Under the pieces are notes generated by a model. That model worked only from the letters and a program-made list of their open reading frames with translations. It made no database searches and was not told the DNA's origin. The translations under genes were made by a program, and so were the position numbers. Source: Flaccisagitta enflata (taxonomy: Eukaryota > Chaetognatha > Sagittoidea > Aphragmophora). Taken from it: DNA of 64,000 nt. Below are positions 12,630 through 23,886 of the stretch, in pieces. The stretch's first letter is position 1. The number at the start of each line of letters is the position of its first letter. The DNA lies in the NCBI GenBank assembly GCA_965153355.1, contig OZ231126.1:30132001-30196000 (forward strand). The letters are read 5' to 3'.

Positions 12630-13169
12630 AAGCGTTAGATGGTCAGCGGTGCCCGTGCTCTGCCTAAGTAGGTTGTGCTTTAAGTTGAGGGGGGAGCAGG
12701 GCAGCGGCTCCAAAGGGGTCAATGACCTATGCTTTCACAAGGGAATTTTCTCCTCCTCCTCCTCCTCCTCCTCTGTGCGCCCCCCCACTCAAATCCCAGC
12801 CTCAAGGTCTAAATCCTAGTCTCGAGGCTCAAATCCCAGTCTCAAGGCCTAAATCCCATCATCGAGGCCCCAATCCCATCCTCAAGGCTCAAATCCCACC
12901 CTGAAGGCTGAAGGCTTCATGGGTGGAATATGGGCCTCATGGCTAGAATATGGGCCTCGAGGAAGGGATTTGAGCCTTGAGAATGGAATTTGAGCTTCAA
13001 GGCTGGGATTTAGGCCTTAAGACTGGGATTTGGGCCTCAAAATAGAATTCGGGTCTTGAGACTTGGATTTTAGGGGGGGATGGAGGTAGGAGAAGGAGAA
13101 GAAGGAGGAGAAAATTCCCCTGTGTGAAAGCATAGGTCATCGACCCCTTTGGGGCCGCTGGCCAAAAAC
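12630..13169 (+). mobile_element. Class 2 element with a different 20-bp repeat
   Basis: Starts GGTCAGCGGTGCCCGTGCTC, ends ACCCCTTTGGGGCCGCTGGCC then AAAAA. The arms GACCTATGCTTTCACA (left) and TGTGAAAGCATAGGTC (right) are inverted. The interior has AAATCCCAGTCTCAAGGCCT units (20 bp) on the left and inverted units on the right. A HINE 3' fragment (GGATGGACCGATGGACGGAC, then GCACGCGACTAC) follows to 13276. Confidence 0.8.
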
Positions 13170-14493
13170 CGCAAAAAAAGCCTTTGAAACGACTTTGAGA
13201 CAAACGGATGGTCGGATGGACCGATGGACGGACGGGCCAAAAAGTGGCTTACAAAGTAGTGTAGCACGCGACTACAACGTCCTTCTTGAAGGAGTCACGA
13301 GCAACGGCTTTCTTTTTTAGGCCATTTCACTCGAGTTAAGTCAGTTAACGATTCAAAGCTGACCTTGTTAAATGTTCCCATTTCTGCAATCATTGCTTCA
13401 GTAAACAAAGATTATTGCCATGCAATTTGCTCTTGTTAGAAAACTAGTTAACATGAAATTCTTCACATTAGAAACATTGTCTAGTCCGATCCCCCTGTCT
13501 GTAGAATTGCAGATTCTTTATGAAATACCTTAACTCTTTTTTTTTACGAGTTAATGTAATCGCAGGAGTTTTTTTTTTTAATCTTTATGGTTTTAATTGG
13601 CCGCGGACCGCACGCGAAAAAATGAGTTTTTTTTTACAGTTTTTTAATATAATTTTTAAACATAATTAATCTGTCAAGTCACACTCCCCAACTTGGATCA
13701 AAGGCGAGGTCGGCAGCGAGAGAGAGAGACAGAGAGACAGAGAGAGAGAGAGACAGAGAGACAGACAGAGACTAACAGAGACAGACAGACAGAGACAGAC
13801 CATAGCAGAGCATAGAAAAAGAAATGCGACAAGAAAAAAAAATCAAAATCATATAAACGTATAAATCAGTCTATAAAAAGCATAAATTCCGATCGCGTCT
13901 TTTTTTTTTATCATGTGATTGTGTTTGTCATTCGATGTAGATAAGCGGAAACTGTGCCCTGATTATTTCTTTTTTTTCAAATCCATTTTTTTCCCGTTAA
14001 ATTATCGAATTTCAGATTACAAAAAGAAAAGAAATTATAATAAAAAGGAGCGAAAAGGTATTTCTTAATCAGCTCCACTTAAACAAAATTCGCGTTTTGT
14101 TTAATATTTTGTATAAATACTTAAAAAAAAGGTCTGAAGATCGAATGGACCGGAAGGCGGAAGCAAGGGGCGACCTAGCCCAGCCGAACTCTTAGGAGGG
14201 ATGACGGAAGGGACAACATTCTTCAGTTAAATGATGTATAGATAATTAAGTTTCGATTTGTTTCGAATAACCAACTTGAACTCCAATACTATAAATCTAT
14301 AAATAGTAAAAAAAATGCAAACCAGTCAGCGAAGCGAAGCCAAATGGATTTCATACCTTTTATTTTTTTTCATTTTCCAAGTATTTTTTTTCAAAACTTT
14401 CGATGTTTTAAAAGATAAATTTATCTTTTTCACAATTTAAATCTCGCTTGAATTTGTAATCGCTGGAAACGTGCGTCATGAACATTAATCTTC
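13170..14493. other. Mostly featureless AT-rich interval
   Basis: Holds a HINE 3' fragment to 13276 and a degenerate GAGACA tract at 13718-13803; otherwise nothing recognised. Confidence 0.6.
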
Positions 14494-14870
<377 letters not shown>

Positions 14871-15015
14871 TTCTTTGCTTAGCTCCGCGGGCAGCCAGCT
14901 TCATGAGTCAATTCAATCGGTCCGTCCGTTCAAGTCGAAATTGTCATTTCTGATTCCTCGAGTGGTTCTGGGGGACACTGCAATGGACACTTTCGAAGGT
15001 CATTCCATTTTCATG

Positions 15016-15216
15016 TTTTTGGTTGCGGACACGCCACTCTATAAGAGACTTTGTCCGTCCGTCTGTTGGTCCGTTGGTCCATCCGTTGGTCCGTACAGGA
15101 TCATAGAGTTGAATTGTGGGAAAATGTTTGAGTGTGGGGGTGGTTTGGGGTGTGGATGGGGGTTGGATGCCCCTGCCAACCCGTCCGCAATGTTATTGTG
15201 ACCCCGCGTCACTTGT
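15016..15216 (-). mobile_element. HINE-like 1b copy
   Basis: TTTTTGGTTGCGGACACGCC, TCTATAAGAGACTTTGTCC, GTTGGTCCGTTGGTCC core, GTGTGGGGGTGG, GCCCCTGCCAACCCGTCCGC and GACCCCGCGTCACTTGT. Confidence 0.85.
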
Positions 15217-16482
15217 ATTATGGTCATAAAAGTGGAAATTTGCATATTGAATAGATAGTTGTGAAGGATCGCCATAAAACACCAGTTGGAATCCTAAGGT
15301 TCTTTTCCTTATTCTATTTTTGTTTTAGTAGAATGTTGTCCATTAGCATTTTCTCTGTTTTTGGTACCGTGAACTCTTGTAGCAAAGTTTGTCCATTTCA
15401 TCATACCTGGTATCGCTGACAGATACATAAACCAACAAAGATAGACCATCCAAGATAGTCATAGATACTAACTAGGAACAGATGGACTACATGGTATAAT
15501 CAACCATGTTGTGATAAGGATGCTCCTCTTAATCGTACGGTACTCGAATGCTTTTCCTGGTTTCGAATGTTTTCACTTCACATTTCAGTCGTTTTATGAT
15601 TTTTAAAGGAATCTTTCCGATTTTCTTTGTCATGGGAATAGTCTATTTTATTTGTTTATCCAATATCTTTTTCAAGTTGAAATTCGCGTCCTTGTAATAA
15701 ATCCAAATTGGAGATGCATCTCATTTGAAGATTGAAAAAAATGGTGAAAAAAAGAAGTGCATTGTAGAATGTAGATGGTAGAATCCAACTGCTGCGAGCT
15801 TGCCAGTGATTTGTACATCTGAATTTAGTGACATTTTAACGCAAACATGAACATTTGTTTGTCCCATGGATATATTGTTATTCTTTGTATTTTCATATAT
15901 ACATTTGACATACATTATACATTATTCTATGTAGTGTTGCTTCATGTACGACAGCATATCCATGAATTGCTAATGTGTTATGTGTATTAATGATGCCTTG
16001 GAAGCAGCGAGTGCAGGAGTAGGTTGTGTTTATCTAGCAAAAAGATTGCTGAACGTGTTGTTGACTTTGTTCTCCTTACGTTAACTTGCAAATGATTTTT
16101 GATGATTGAATCGAAAGCAGCTGAGTGGTCGAGGTGGGAACCACGATCCAGACGGAAGGCTCAGAGTAAAATGAACATTAAAATTCTTCTGACGAGCAAG
16201 CATAAGATTTCAAGAGGGGAGTTTCTTCTTGAGCAAAAACAGAAAGAAGTTCAATTTCGACTGATGAACGTGAGGATTCGATGATCGCGATTTTAAGGTT
16301 CTTTTTTTTACTTAAAATTACAAATTAAAAGACTAAAATTTGGCAGAAAAAAAAGTACTCTTCGAAAAATTCGAGTTTAAATTGAACCAAGTGCAACTCT
16401 TGGATCTTTTTCTCTTCTCACCTTTGAAGTGAGCATAAAAAGAAATATTGAGCCGAAAGAAAACCCAGAATTCTAAAATGAA
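15217..16482. other. Unique-looking AT-rich DNA
   Basis: No repeat family or convincing ORF is seen. A 61-aa frame at 16099-16284 (ATG start, basic, KILLTSKHKISRGEFLLEQK) is the only weak candidate. Confidence 0.5.
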
Positions 16483-16548
16483 CCAATAGAAATCCTCGCT
16501 TTGGCGATGGGCGACCAATCAGAGCGAGTCTCGCGGGTGGCAACCAAT
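16483..16548 (+). promoter_or_regulatory. Phased CCAAT-box triplet (possible NF-Y promoter)
   Basis: Three same-strand CCAAT pentamers sit at 16483-16487, 16515-16519 and 16544-16548, spaced 32 and 29 bp, about three helical turns, in a locally GC-richer patch. CCAATCA matches the NF-Y preference, and about 32-bp spacing is typical of NF-Y-driven promoters. No TATA box or downstream gene is identified; two weak ORFs lie nearby. Confidence 0.3.
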
Positions 16549-17139
16549 CACAGTCAAGAATGGTCTTCGAGATGGGTTTTTAACTTTTTTTTTTGCTATT
16601 TTTTTTTCTCAGCAGAAAGAAAAGAGGAGAATGATAAAACGACTTCAGATGATCTCCAATATTTCCGACCAAAATGTTTTTTATTCGTATAAAGAGATTG
16701 TTAATCACGAAGCGAAAATATTCTCAATCTTATGCGGTGGTAGTATTCAATTAGTCCTTGATTTTTTTTTGCCTCTTAGATGACTTTTCATATGAAAATA
16801 AGGATGAGAGACGGGGAAAAAAGAATAAACTGAGAAAAGGTTTTGATGCTGCGAACGAGGACGAACTCTCAAATATTCCTCTGCCATTGGTCCAAAACTT
16901 TCATGGCTCAACTAGACCCGGCACCAGGAAAGATGGAAAGGTTTTTTTTCTGTGTATGCTTGTTAACGTATCTGAGTGTGTATGTGCATGTGTGCATGTG
17001 TGCAGGTTTGTGTTGTATGTGTTTGAGCATTAATCATTAGTGTTTGACTATTCAGTGCGTGTGTGTGCGTGCCTATGCGTGTTTTCAAGAATGGGATGAA
17101 TAAGGCGCTGCTGAAAGACACTAGTCAGCGGAAACCAAA

Positions 17140-17770
17140 CGTTTAAGGGCTCAAAGACGGTGAATTTTCGAAGGAAAATTAAGTGTTTCACCATACTTTT
17201 TACATCATTATTGCACAATACTAGTGTAGGAATGCTTTTGATAAACAAATTGTCTTTAAAGACACTTGGTGTATACATATTTATCATATTCTGACCTCAA
17301 AAGTAATTCAAACTATGCAATTCACATCAAAACAGACAAAATCAAGATTTTAATGAAATCTTGCTTACGTTTTTTATCTTTTCTTGCCGTTTAAATTCTA
17401 AGACTTTCAAATGCAGGGAAATTTTGCATTTTCAAAAATATAGTTCTCTCTGTAATTGTTTTTGGAAGAGAACTATGTTTTTTATTTTCTCATTTTTTCA
17501 TTTTCTATGCAATCTTAGAATTTAAACGGGCCCCCTGTCAGTGACCAAATATGAAATTTTCTGTAATTTGCAATATATTTTCTTTATCAACTTTACCAAT
17601 ATTTGGTTCTATTTCATGATTTAATGCAAATTTTGCAATATAATGATAACTGTGACATATTTCAATGATTATTTTAGTATAATCATTCCGTTTTATTCAT
17701 TTTTAATTTTTGATTTTAGCCCCCGTTGAAACACAAATGTTGCCTTCGGAAGTACGCCGTCCAAAGTGCA
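17140..17770. repeat. Dispersed repeat X, copy 1
   Basis: This is about 600 bp similar to 21640-22250. Shared features are GAAAATTAAG(T)GTTTCACC, CTTTTGATAAACAA, TAGTTCTCTCT facing AGAACTATGTT, TTTTCATTTTCTATGCAA, CTGTCAGTGAC and AAATGTTGCCTTCGG. A hairpin is formed by TTTAAATTCTAAGA (17389-17402) and its complement near 17516-17529. No reading frame spans it. Confidence 0.7.
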
Positions 17771-18013
17771 AAGGTTTTGGGAAGATGAGGTTAGCAGATA
17801 ATTGGTAAGCAACTCTGTATAAAAGAAGGGATGTACAAAAAGCAGCCAGCAGCCTCAAAGGGAATAATGGTCATTGACCAAGCATACAGAAATTGTCACC
17901 TACCTGCTTAAATAAAATCATCTGAATGGGTATGTATATTTCTCCTGAGAAACAGTTAGGCATTCATCACACTATTTTGTGCACTTACTGTCATCAATCA
18001 TTTAAGGCTTTAA

Positions 18014-18643
18014 ACACGCCACGGGGGAGGCTTTCATAGGTCAAGAAAAATTCTCGGTCATAATGGTGAGTGGTTTAGGCCTCAGAAGGTATACTTTATC
18101 ACTTCATATCAAAACGAAAATTTTTTTACTTCGAAATTTTTTAAAAATGCCGTAAAATGCCGTAAAAAGACATAAAAATGGCATAAAATGACACTAAATG
18201 ATGACGGTTAGGCGTGTATTTAGGCATGAATGTGTCTTAGTGCCAGATAATCATCGTTTGCCCATTCTTATACCATAGCAGCGGTTTTGGATAAAAAAAA
18301 CTATCAAAAATGTTATTTTTACGGCTTTTTACAGCATTTTACTGCACAAAATGTTACTTAATGATGACAGGTTGCCCTGTATTTATGCATGAATGTGTAT
18401 TAGTGCCAGATAATCATTGTTTGCCTATTTTTGAGCATAGCAGCGGTTTTGGACCAAAAAAATTGTCAAAAATGCCAATTTTACGGCTTTTTACGGCATT
18501 TTACGGCATTTAAAAAAAATCTTGAAGCAAAAAAATTTTTGTTTTGGTATGAAATGACATAGTAAGTCTTCCTGAGGCCCAAACCACTTGCCATAATGAC
18601 CGAGAATTTTTCTTGACCTATAAAAGCCTCCCCCGTGGCGTGT
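18014..18643. mobile_element. Fold-back element with ACACGCCACGGGGG ends
   Basis: Inverted arms run from 18014 to about 18185 and from about 18462 to 18643 (ACACGCCACGGGGGAGGCTT at each end). The loop is an internal direct duplication of about 160 bp (from about 18190 and 18355; shared TGCCAGATAATCAT and CATAGCAGCGGTTTTGGA). TTACGGCATTTTACGGC repeats mark the inner arms. No target duplication is certain. Confidence 0.75.
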
Positions 18644-18661
18644 AAAAGCATTATATAAATA

Positions 18662-18787
18662 TACGGAAAAGAGATTTTGAGCCTGTTAGGCAACTGGATC
18701 ATTTTGGGCTCTGACTGTAAATTACGGTGTAAGAGATCGAAAAGTTTTTGGAACGGCGTATGGAAAAGGGATTTTGAGCCTGTCAGG
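18662..18787 (+). repeat. 30-bp direct repeat
   Basis: GATTTTGAGCCTGT(T/C)AGGC with preceding GGAAAAG occurs at 18665-18691 and 18761-18787. The surrounding 18644-19020 shows no gene. Confidence 0.7.
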
Positions 18788-19016
18788 CGAGCGAGTCTAA
18801 ACAAAGGTCAGGGACGACTAAAAAATTAAAGACACGCTGAAAAATTGTCGGCTGACTGAAAAAAACTCGGCGTATTCAAACTGAATTTAAAGGAGCAATT
18901 TGCGCCAAGTTCGTGTCTGCTTTTGTCTCTCTTTTTATTGGTACGTTTGGTAAATGAAAATAAGTCTTATGGAATTACATTACTCGTTTTAACAGAAGTG
19001 GCCCCCACCTGGGTGT

Positions 19017-19020
<4 letters not shown>

Positions 19021-19052
<32 letters not shown>
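19021..19052. repeat. (GA)n, short
   Basis: 16 dinucleotides. Confidence 0.9.
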
Positions 19053-19057
<5 letters not shown>

Positions 19058-19181
19058 GGGACAGATATGCAGACAGAATAAGCGGAAAGACGGTAGAACA
19101 TTGAAAGAGCACTAAAACAAGCTCCCAAAACAGATAGTAACCCTCGACAAATTTATTTGTTCATTAACCTCATTTACTAAG

Positions 19182-20126
19182 TTTTTAGATGCGTCCTCGC
19201 ATCTCTATAAGAGGGTCTGTCCCTTGGTCGGTCTGTCTGTGTGTGTGTGTGTCTGGAACGCGAAAATTTTTAAATGCGATTTTCAAGGTTTTCTCTTCAT
19301 TTCTCTTCATGTTTCTTCTTGTCTCTTATATTTCTTTTGTCTCTTGCATCTCTTTCGTCTCTTTTGTCTCTTTTGTCTCCTACATGTCTCTTATGTCTTC
19401 TATGTCTCCTATATGTCTCTTATATCTCTTTTGTCTCTTATTTCTCTTATATATCTTATTTCTCTTATGTCTCTTATGTCTCTTATGTCTCTTATGTCTC
19501 TTATGTATCTTTTGTCTCTTTTGTCTCTTTCGTCTCCTTTATGTCTCCTATATGTCTCTTATGTCTCTTATGTCTCTTATGTCTCTTATATCTCTTACTT
19601 CTCTTATGTCTCTTATATCTCTTTTTTCTATTATGTCTCTTATGTCTCCTATGTCTCTTATGTCTCTTAGTGTCTCTATATGTCTCTTATGTCTCCTCAT
19701 GTTTCCTCTTGTCTCTTCATGTCTCTCCATGTCTCTCCAAGTCCCTTCATGTCTCTTTGTGAGAATGAGGCGGGAGAGTGTGGGGAGGTGTGGGGGGAGG
19801 GGGGAGGCGTGGGTGGGGAGGCGTGGGGGAAGGGGTTGGGAGGCGTGGGGGAAGGGGTGGGGAGGCGTGGGGGAGGGGTGGGGAGGCGTGGGGGAGGGGT
19901 GGGGAGGCGTGGGGGGAGGGGTGGGGAGGCGTGGGGGGTAGGGGGGGGGAGGCGTGGGGGAGGGGTGGGGAGGCGTGGGGGAGAGAGAGAGGAATCAGTT
20001 TATATCTTTCTCTTTTCTCTGAATCTTTTTATTTTCATATTATTATATCTTAATATCTTAATAAATTGTATGATAATATCTTACGTCTAAAGAGGACGCA
20101 TCTATTGGACATCTCTTGGCCTTGTT
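19182..20126 (-). mobile_element. GATGCG-type HINE-like copy with two minisatellites
   Basis: The plus strand opens TTTTTAGATGCGTCCTCGCATC (hairpin) then TCTATAAGAGGGTCTGTCC and closes GAGGACGCATC...CTTGGCCTTGTT. GATGCGTCCTC and GAGGACGCATC form a perfect 11-bp inner inverted repeat. Between them lie ATGTCTCTT units of 9 bp (about 19310-19755) and a GGCGTGGGGGAGGGGTGGGG array of about 22 bp (19795-19985). ORFs here are products of the repeat. Confidence 0.85.
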
Positions 20127-20182
20127 AAAAAGATTTAGGATTAGAAAATGGAACAAGAAACGTAATCAAATTAAGGTAAGTG

Positions 20183-20193
20183 AGAGAGAGAAT

Positions 20194-20254
<61 letters not shown>

Positions 20255-20280
20255 CGCAAGAGAAAGGGAGAGAGAGATAG
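20183..20280. repeat. (GA)n, imperfect edges
   Basis: Core 20197-20245; follows a GTAAGTGAG donor-like sequence with no exon evidence. Confidence 0.92.
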
Positions 20281-20390
20281 AAAAGTTGAAACTTTTTTCC
20301 GGGGTCAAATTGATCTGCGAATTCAAAATCAAGATCAGTTCCCGGGATAGAATAGAAAATGTTACTCGCTCACACGGCTCATTTACCTAC

Positions 20391-20974
20391 TTTTTGGGCA
20401 GCGGCCCCGAAGGGAACGAAGTCCTGTAGAACACAGGGGGAATCTGTCCGTCCGTACGTACGTACGTCCGTCCCCCCCTCCTCAGGGCTTCGTCTCCTTC
20501 GGGGCCTATTCTGACCCTAATTCTGCCAAATAGCCCAAATCCAAGCAATATGGCCCAAATTTAAGCAAAATGACCCAAATCCAAGCAAAATGGCCCAAAT
20601 CTTGCCAGAAAACCCCAATTCTGGCCTGAGGTCCATCATTTTGGCCTCCAATACCTAGATTCTGACCAGATTTGGGCCATTTTGCTTGGATTTGGGCCAA
20701 TATGCTTGGATTTGGGTCATTTTGCTTAGATTTGGGCCATATTGCTTGGATTTGGGCTATTTGGCAGAATTAGGGTCAGAATAGGCCCTGAAGGAGATGA
20801 AGCCCTGAGGATGGGGCAGGGGGGGACGAACGGACGGAGGGACGGACAGATTCCCCCTGTGTTCTACAGGACTTTGTCCCCTTCGGGGCCGCTGCCCTGC
20901 TCCCTCTCAACTTAAATCACATACTACTCAAGCAGGGCACGGGTACCGCTGACCACTTACCGCCTTTGGGCTGC
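20391..20974 (-). mobile_element. Class 2 element, almost perfect large palindrome
   Basis: The plus strand opens TTTTTGGGCAGCGGCCCCGA with GTCCTGTAGAACACAGGGGG and TCCGTCCGTACGTACG. An inverted copy of all this precedes 20905. The arms between contain 20-bp GGCCCAAATCCAAGCAAAAT-type units in opposite orientation. The far end is GCACGGGTACCGCTGACCAC. The palindrome spans about 20397-20902. Confidence 0.85.
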
Positions 20975-21105
20975 TATTCATTCATTCATTTCATCATCCG
21001 TTCATCAAATTATTCATTTATTTATTCTATCATTCATTCATTCATTCTTTCATATATTCATTCATCTGTTCATGCTATCATTCACTCATATATCTCTTGA
21101 TTCAC
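20975..21105. repeat. Degenerate (CATT)n
   Basis: CATTCATTCATT variants directly after a class 2 element end. Confidence 0.8.
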
Positions 21106-21110
21106 TACAT

Positions 21111-21428
21111 TCATTGATTGTCTACCGCTGCCACCGCCACTGTTGCGACCTTTTCTCCCACCGCCACCACCGCCGTTGCTGCCATTTTAGCTGCCCCTTG
21201 AAGCGGCTCACTTCCTTCCTCCCCCCCCTCACCTTCGCCTTCTTTTTGGGACTCCTTTGCAGGCAATTCTTTTTCATATTTTTGCCTTCCGAGGAATATA
21301 TTCAGTTGTTCACTAACCACCTTTGAATGGTAAATGTTGCCGGCGATAAATGGCGGCGTCGGCGGCGTCGGCGGCGTCGGCAGCGTCGGCTTTCGTCGGC
21401 GGCGTCTGCGGTGGCGAAATCTCTTCAT
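21111..21428 (-). CDS. Candidate 105-aa hypothetical protein
   Basis: The ORF starts at a true ATG just after an in-frame TGA and ends at TGA. The N-terminus is strongly basic (RFRHRRRRRRKP), followed by Thr-Pro-Pro repeats, then a non-repetitive stretch (AGNIYHSKVVSEQLNIFLGR), an acidic Lys/Glu/Gly-rich segment and an Ala/Val-rich tail ending VDNQ. The base composition is far richer in GC than its surroundings. An AATAAA-type signal lies about 85-95 bp downstream on the minus strand near 21016-21026. I recognise no family. The GCC/GTC repeat content could also give an open frame by chance. Confidence 0.3.
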   Translation of the reverse strand: MKRFRHRRRRRRKPTLPTPPTPPTPPFIAGNIYHSKVVSEQLNIFLGRQKYEKELPAKESQKEGEGEGGEEGSEPLQGAAKMAATAVVAVGEKVATVAVAAVDNQ

Positions 21429-21639
21429 TCAGGATCCTTTCAGTTTCTTGTTTCTATTTTCCTATTTTCTCATCACGAATCAATGTTGAACGCCTTTTCA
21501 TTTCCTCATTAAAGATCATTTCATTTCTTCACTAATTGTGGGTTCTTTCATTTTCTCGTCCAAGATCATTTCATTTTCTGGCTTTAAAGTCGCTCCATTT
21601 TGTAATCACAGACAACTAATAGAGGGTAAGACGTGAAAT

Positions 21640-22250
21640 CTGCCAGGGAAAAATGAAGCGCTTCACCCCACTTTGCATCAATAATGGACTAATTATCTAT
21701 CCACAAATGTTATCATTGCTCAAGTTGTCACTGGATACACTTGATATGTACGTCTGTTCCATATTTTACGCTTTAAATCGCCTTTTGATAAACAATTCTC
21801 ACGAAAAATGGCAAAGAAATAAAGATTTTTAGTGAAATTCTGTTGACATTTTTTTCTATTTTCTCAGGTCGAAATTATAAGAAAGCCCTGCTCAAAAGAA
21901 TTTTGCATTTTCAAAGACATAGTTCTCTCTAAAAACGATTTGGGAAAAGAACTATGTTCTTTGTTTTTTCATTTTTTCATTTTCTATGCAAACTTATAAT
22001 TTCGACCAACCACTTGTCAGTGACAAAAAAGAAATTTGTAAAAATTTTCAGTAAATCTTCCTCAGAAATTTATGCTAAATCTGAGTCTCTTGCTAAACGG
22101 ATGCAAATTTTGCTTTAAAATATCATACATGTCTTATCTTAATCACTTTTATTCACTTGTTTTTCTATTTTCTCTCATGTATATTTTCTATTTTGACCCG
22201 TTTTGATACCCCAAATGTTGGCTTCGTGGGCACGCTGTCGTAATATCATT
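21640..22250. repeat. Dispersed repeat X, copy 2
   Basis: The homologue of 17140-17770. Its hairpin arms are GGTCGAAATTATAAG (21867-21881) and the exact complement near 21986-22000, different from copy 1 but still paired. The inner ACATAGTTCT / AGAACTATGT pair is conserved. Confidence 0.7.
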
Positions 22251-22708
22251 TCCTCATGCGAGCGCGAGATTATTTCATTTCCATATCACTATGGATCCTG
22301 AGAACCACCAGGACGGTTTTTGAATTACTGTAAGTTTCTTCTCAGTTTTGTACAGTCCTCACATGCAGGAATCAAGATCCAACCATTAAAAGATATTTCT
22401 TGAAGCCCTTTTTGAAAAAAATTCCAAAATCAATAATTTTACATCCTATGTCACACACAAAATTTACTGAACATGTGAAAAATATTTCATGACAGCATAT
22501 TTGAATTCCTGATATTGGTATCATCACCTTTGTGATTTGATGGATGTGTTTTCAACGGGTGAATGTTTGACTTATTGATGCTAGGTCAACAGGCAGTGTT
22601 GCCTTCCTTTACTAGCTAAGTGAATTTGAATTTGAATTTGATGTTATTTTCTTATTTGATAGGTTGCACTATATATTTTCATGAAAAAAAAATTTTTTCA
22701 TTGTTTTA

Positions 22709-23702
22709 CAGGGTGTTTCACGCGTTTTGAGGTTTAAAGAATCGACATAGCTTTTCTCCTAGAAAAGCTATTCCAATTCTGAAAAAAGGTCTGAATAAAT
22801 CTTAAAGTGCAGTTTTTTTATGTCACCAAGTTTTTGTATTTGTGTTTTTTAGCTTGGGAGCTACGGGAGTTTAAAGTAAACAACATTATCCAGTTAACTA
22901 ACCATGGTAAAGAAAAAAATGGACAACTTCTTTTACTAGTTTCTGGTCAACTATTGGCCTGAACTACAAAAAATCCATGACTGTTTAAAAGCTCCGCAAA
23001 AAATCTTCAAAACGCGACGTTGCAGGACATTGTAGCGTCATTCATTTAGAAATGGCAAAAGACTAAAGAAAATAATCACAAATTGAAAAAAATGCTCCTT
23101 TCAATTTTTTTTCCATCGAGAAATTTTACTCTTTTCGTTTTTGTCAATTACAAACTCAGGATTGTCTTAGCTACTCGATATCCATGAGCAAATTAAAGAG
23201 CCATGAATTTTCTATAAAATGGAGCCAAGAACAAATTTCCAACTCAATTTGTTCAATTTCTATGTTACAATAAAGATAGCCTATGAAAATCAGGTGTTAC
23301 TGACTTTCCAAATTCTTGACCACCTGTCTTCATTCTTCTGCCATTTCTAAACGGATAGAGATATGACAACCAGCAAGGTCTCATTGGAAAGATCTTTCAC
23401 AGAGTTTCAAGATGGTCATGGATTTTGCTATGTTTTTCTTATTGCTTGGATGTGAAACGCTAACAAACAAGTAGTTTCCATTTTTTTGGCCATAATTATC
23501 CGGATTAAAGATGCATGCTGGATATGGTTGTTTTCTTCAAACATACATAGTGGGCATATTTAAAAGCGCAGATATAAAAAATTGGTGACATAAAAAAACT
23601 GCACTTCAAGATCTATTCAGACCTTTTTTCAGAATTGGAGTAACTTTTCTAGGAGAAAAGCTATGTCGATTCTTTAAACCTCAGAACGCGTGAAACACCC
23701 TG
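22709..23702. mobile_element. MITE with CAGGGTGTTTCACGCG ends, TA duplication
   Basis: Inverted repeats of about 120 bp (22709-22835 and 23582-23702) begin CAGGGTGTTTCACGCG and are flanked by TA on both sides. The length is 994 bp, with no transposase frame in the interior. The TA duplication and CAGGGT start fit a Tc1/mariner-mobilised MITE. Confidence 0.85.
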
Positions 23703-23735
23703 TAGCCGCCGTTACTGATTTTGAACAGCAGCTAA

Positions 23736-23886
23736 AACAAGGCCGGATACACGGCAATCCAGTCGCGGACAGTTGGGCAGGAGCAATAATGCAAAAAACG
23801 CTCGGAATTCAAAAATATGACGTACCGACCTACTGACCTACTGACCAACACAGCAAGATGTAGAGTCGCGTGTCCGTGACTAAAAA
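23736..23886 (+). mobile_element. HINE-like 1a copy nested in the 22282 fold-back
   Basis: AACAAGGCCGGATACACGGC, AGTCGCGGAC, GTTGGGCAGGAGC, a GACC core (CTACTGACCTACTGACC) and GTCCGTGACTAAAAA. One mismatch in the inner repeat. Confidence 0.85.
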
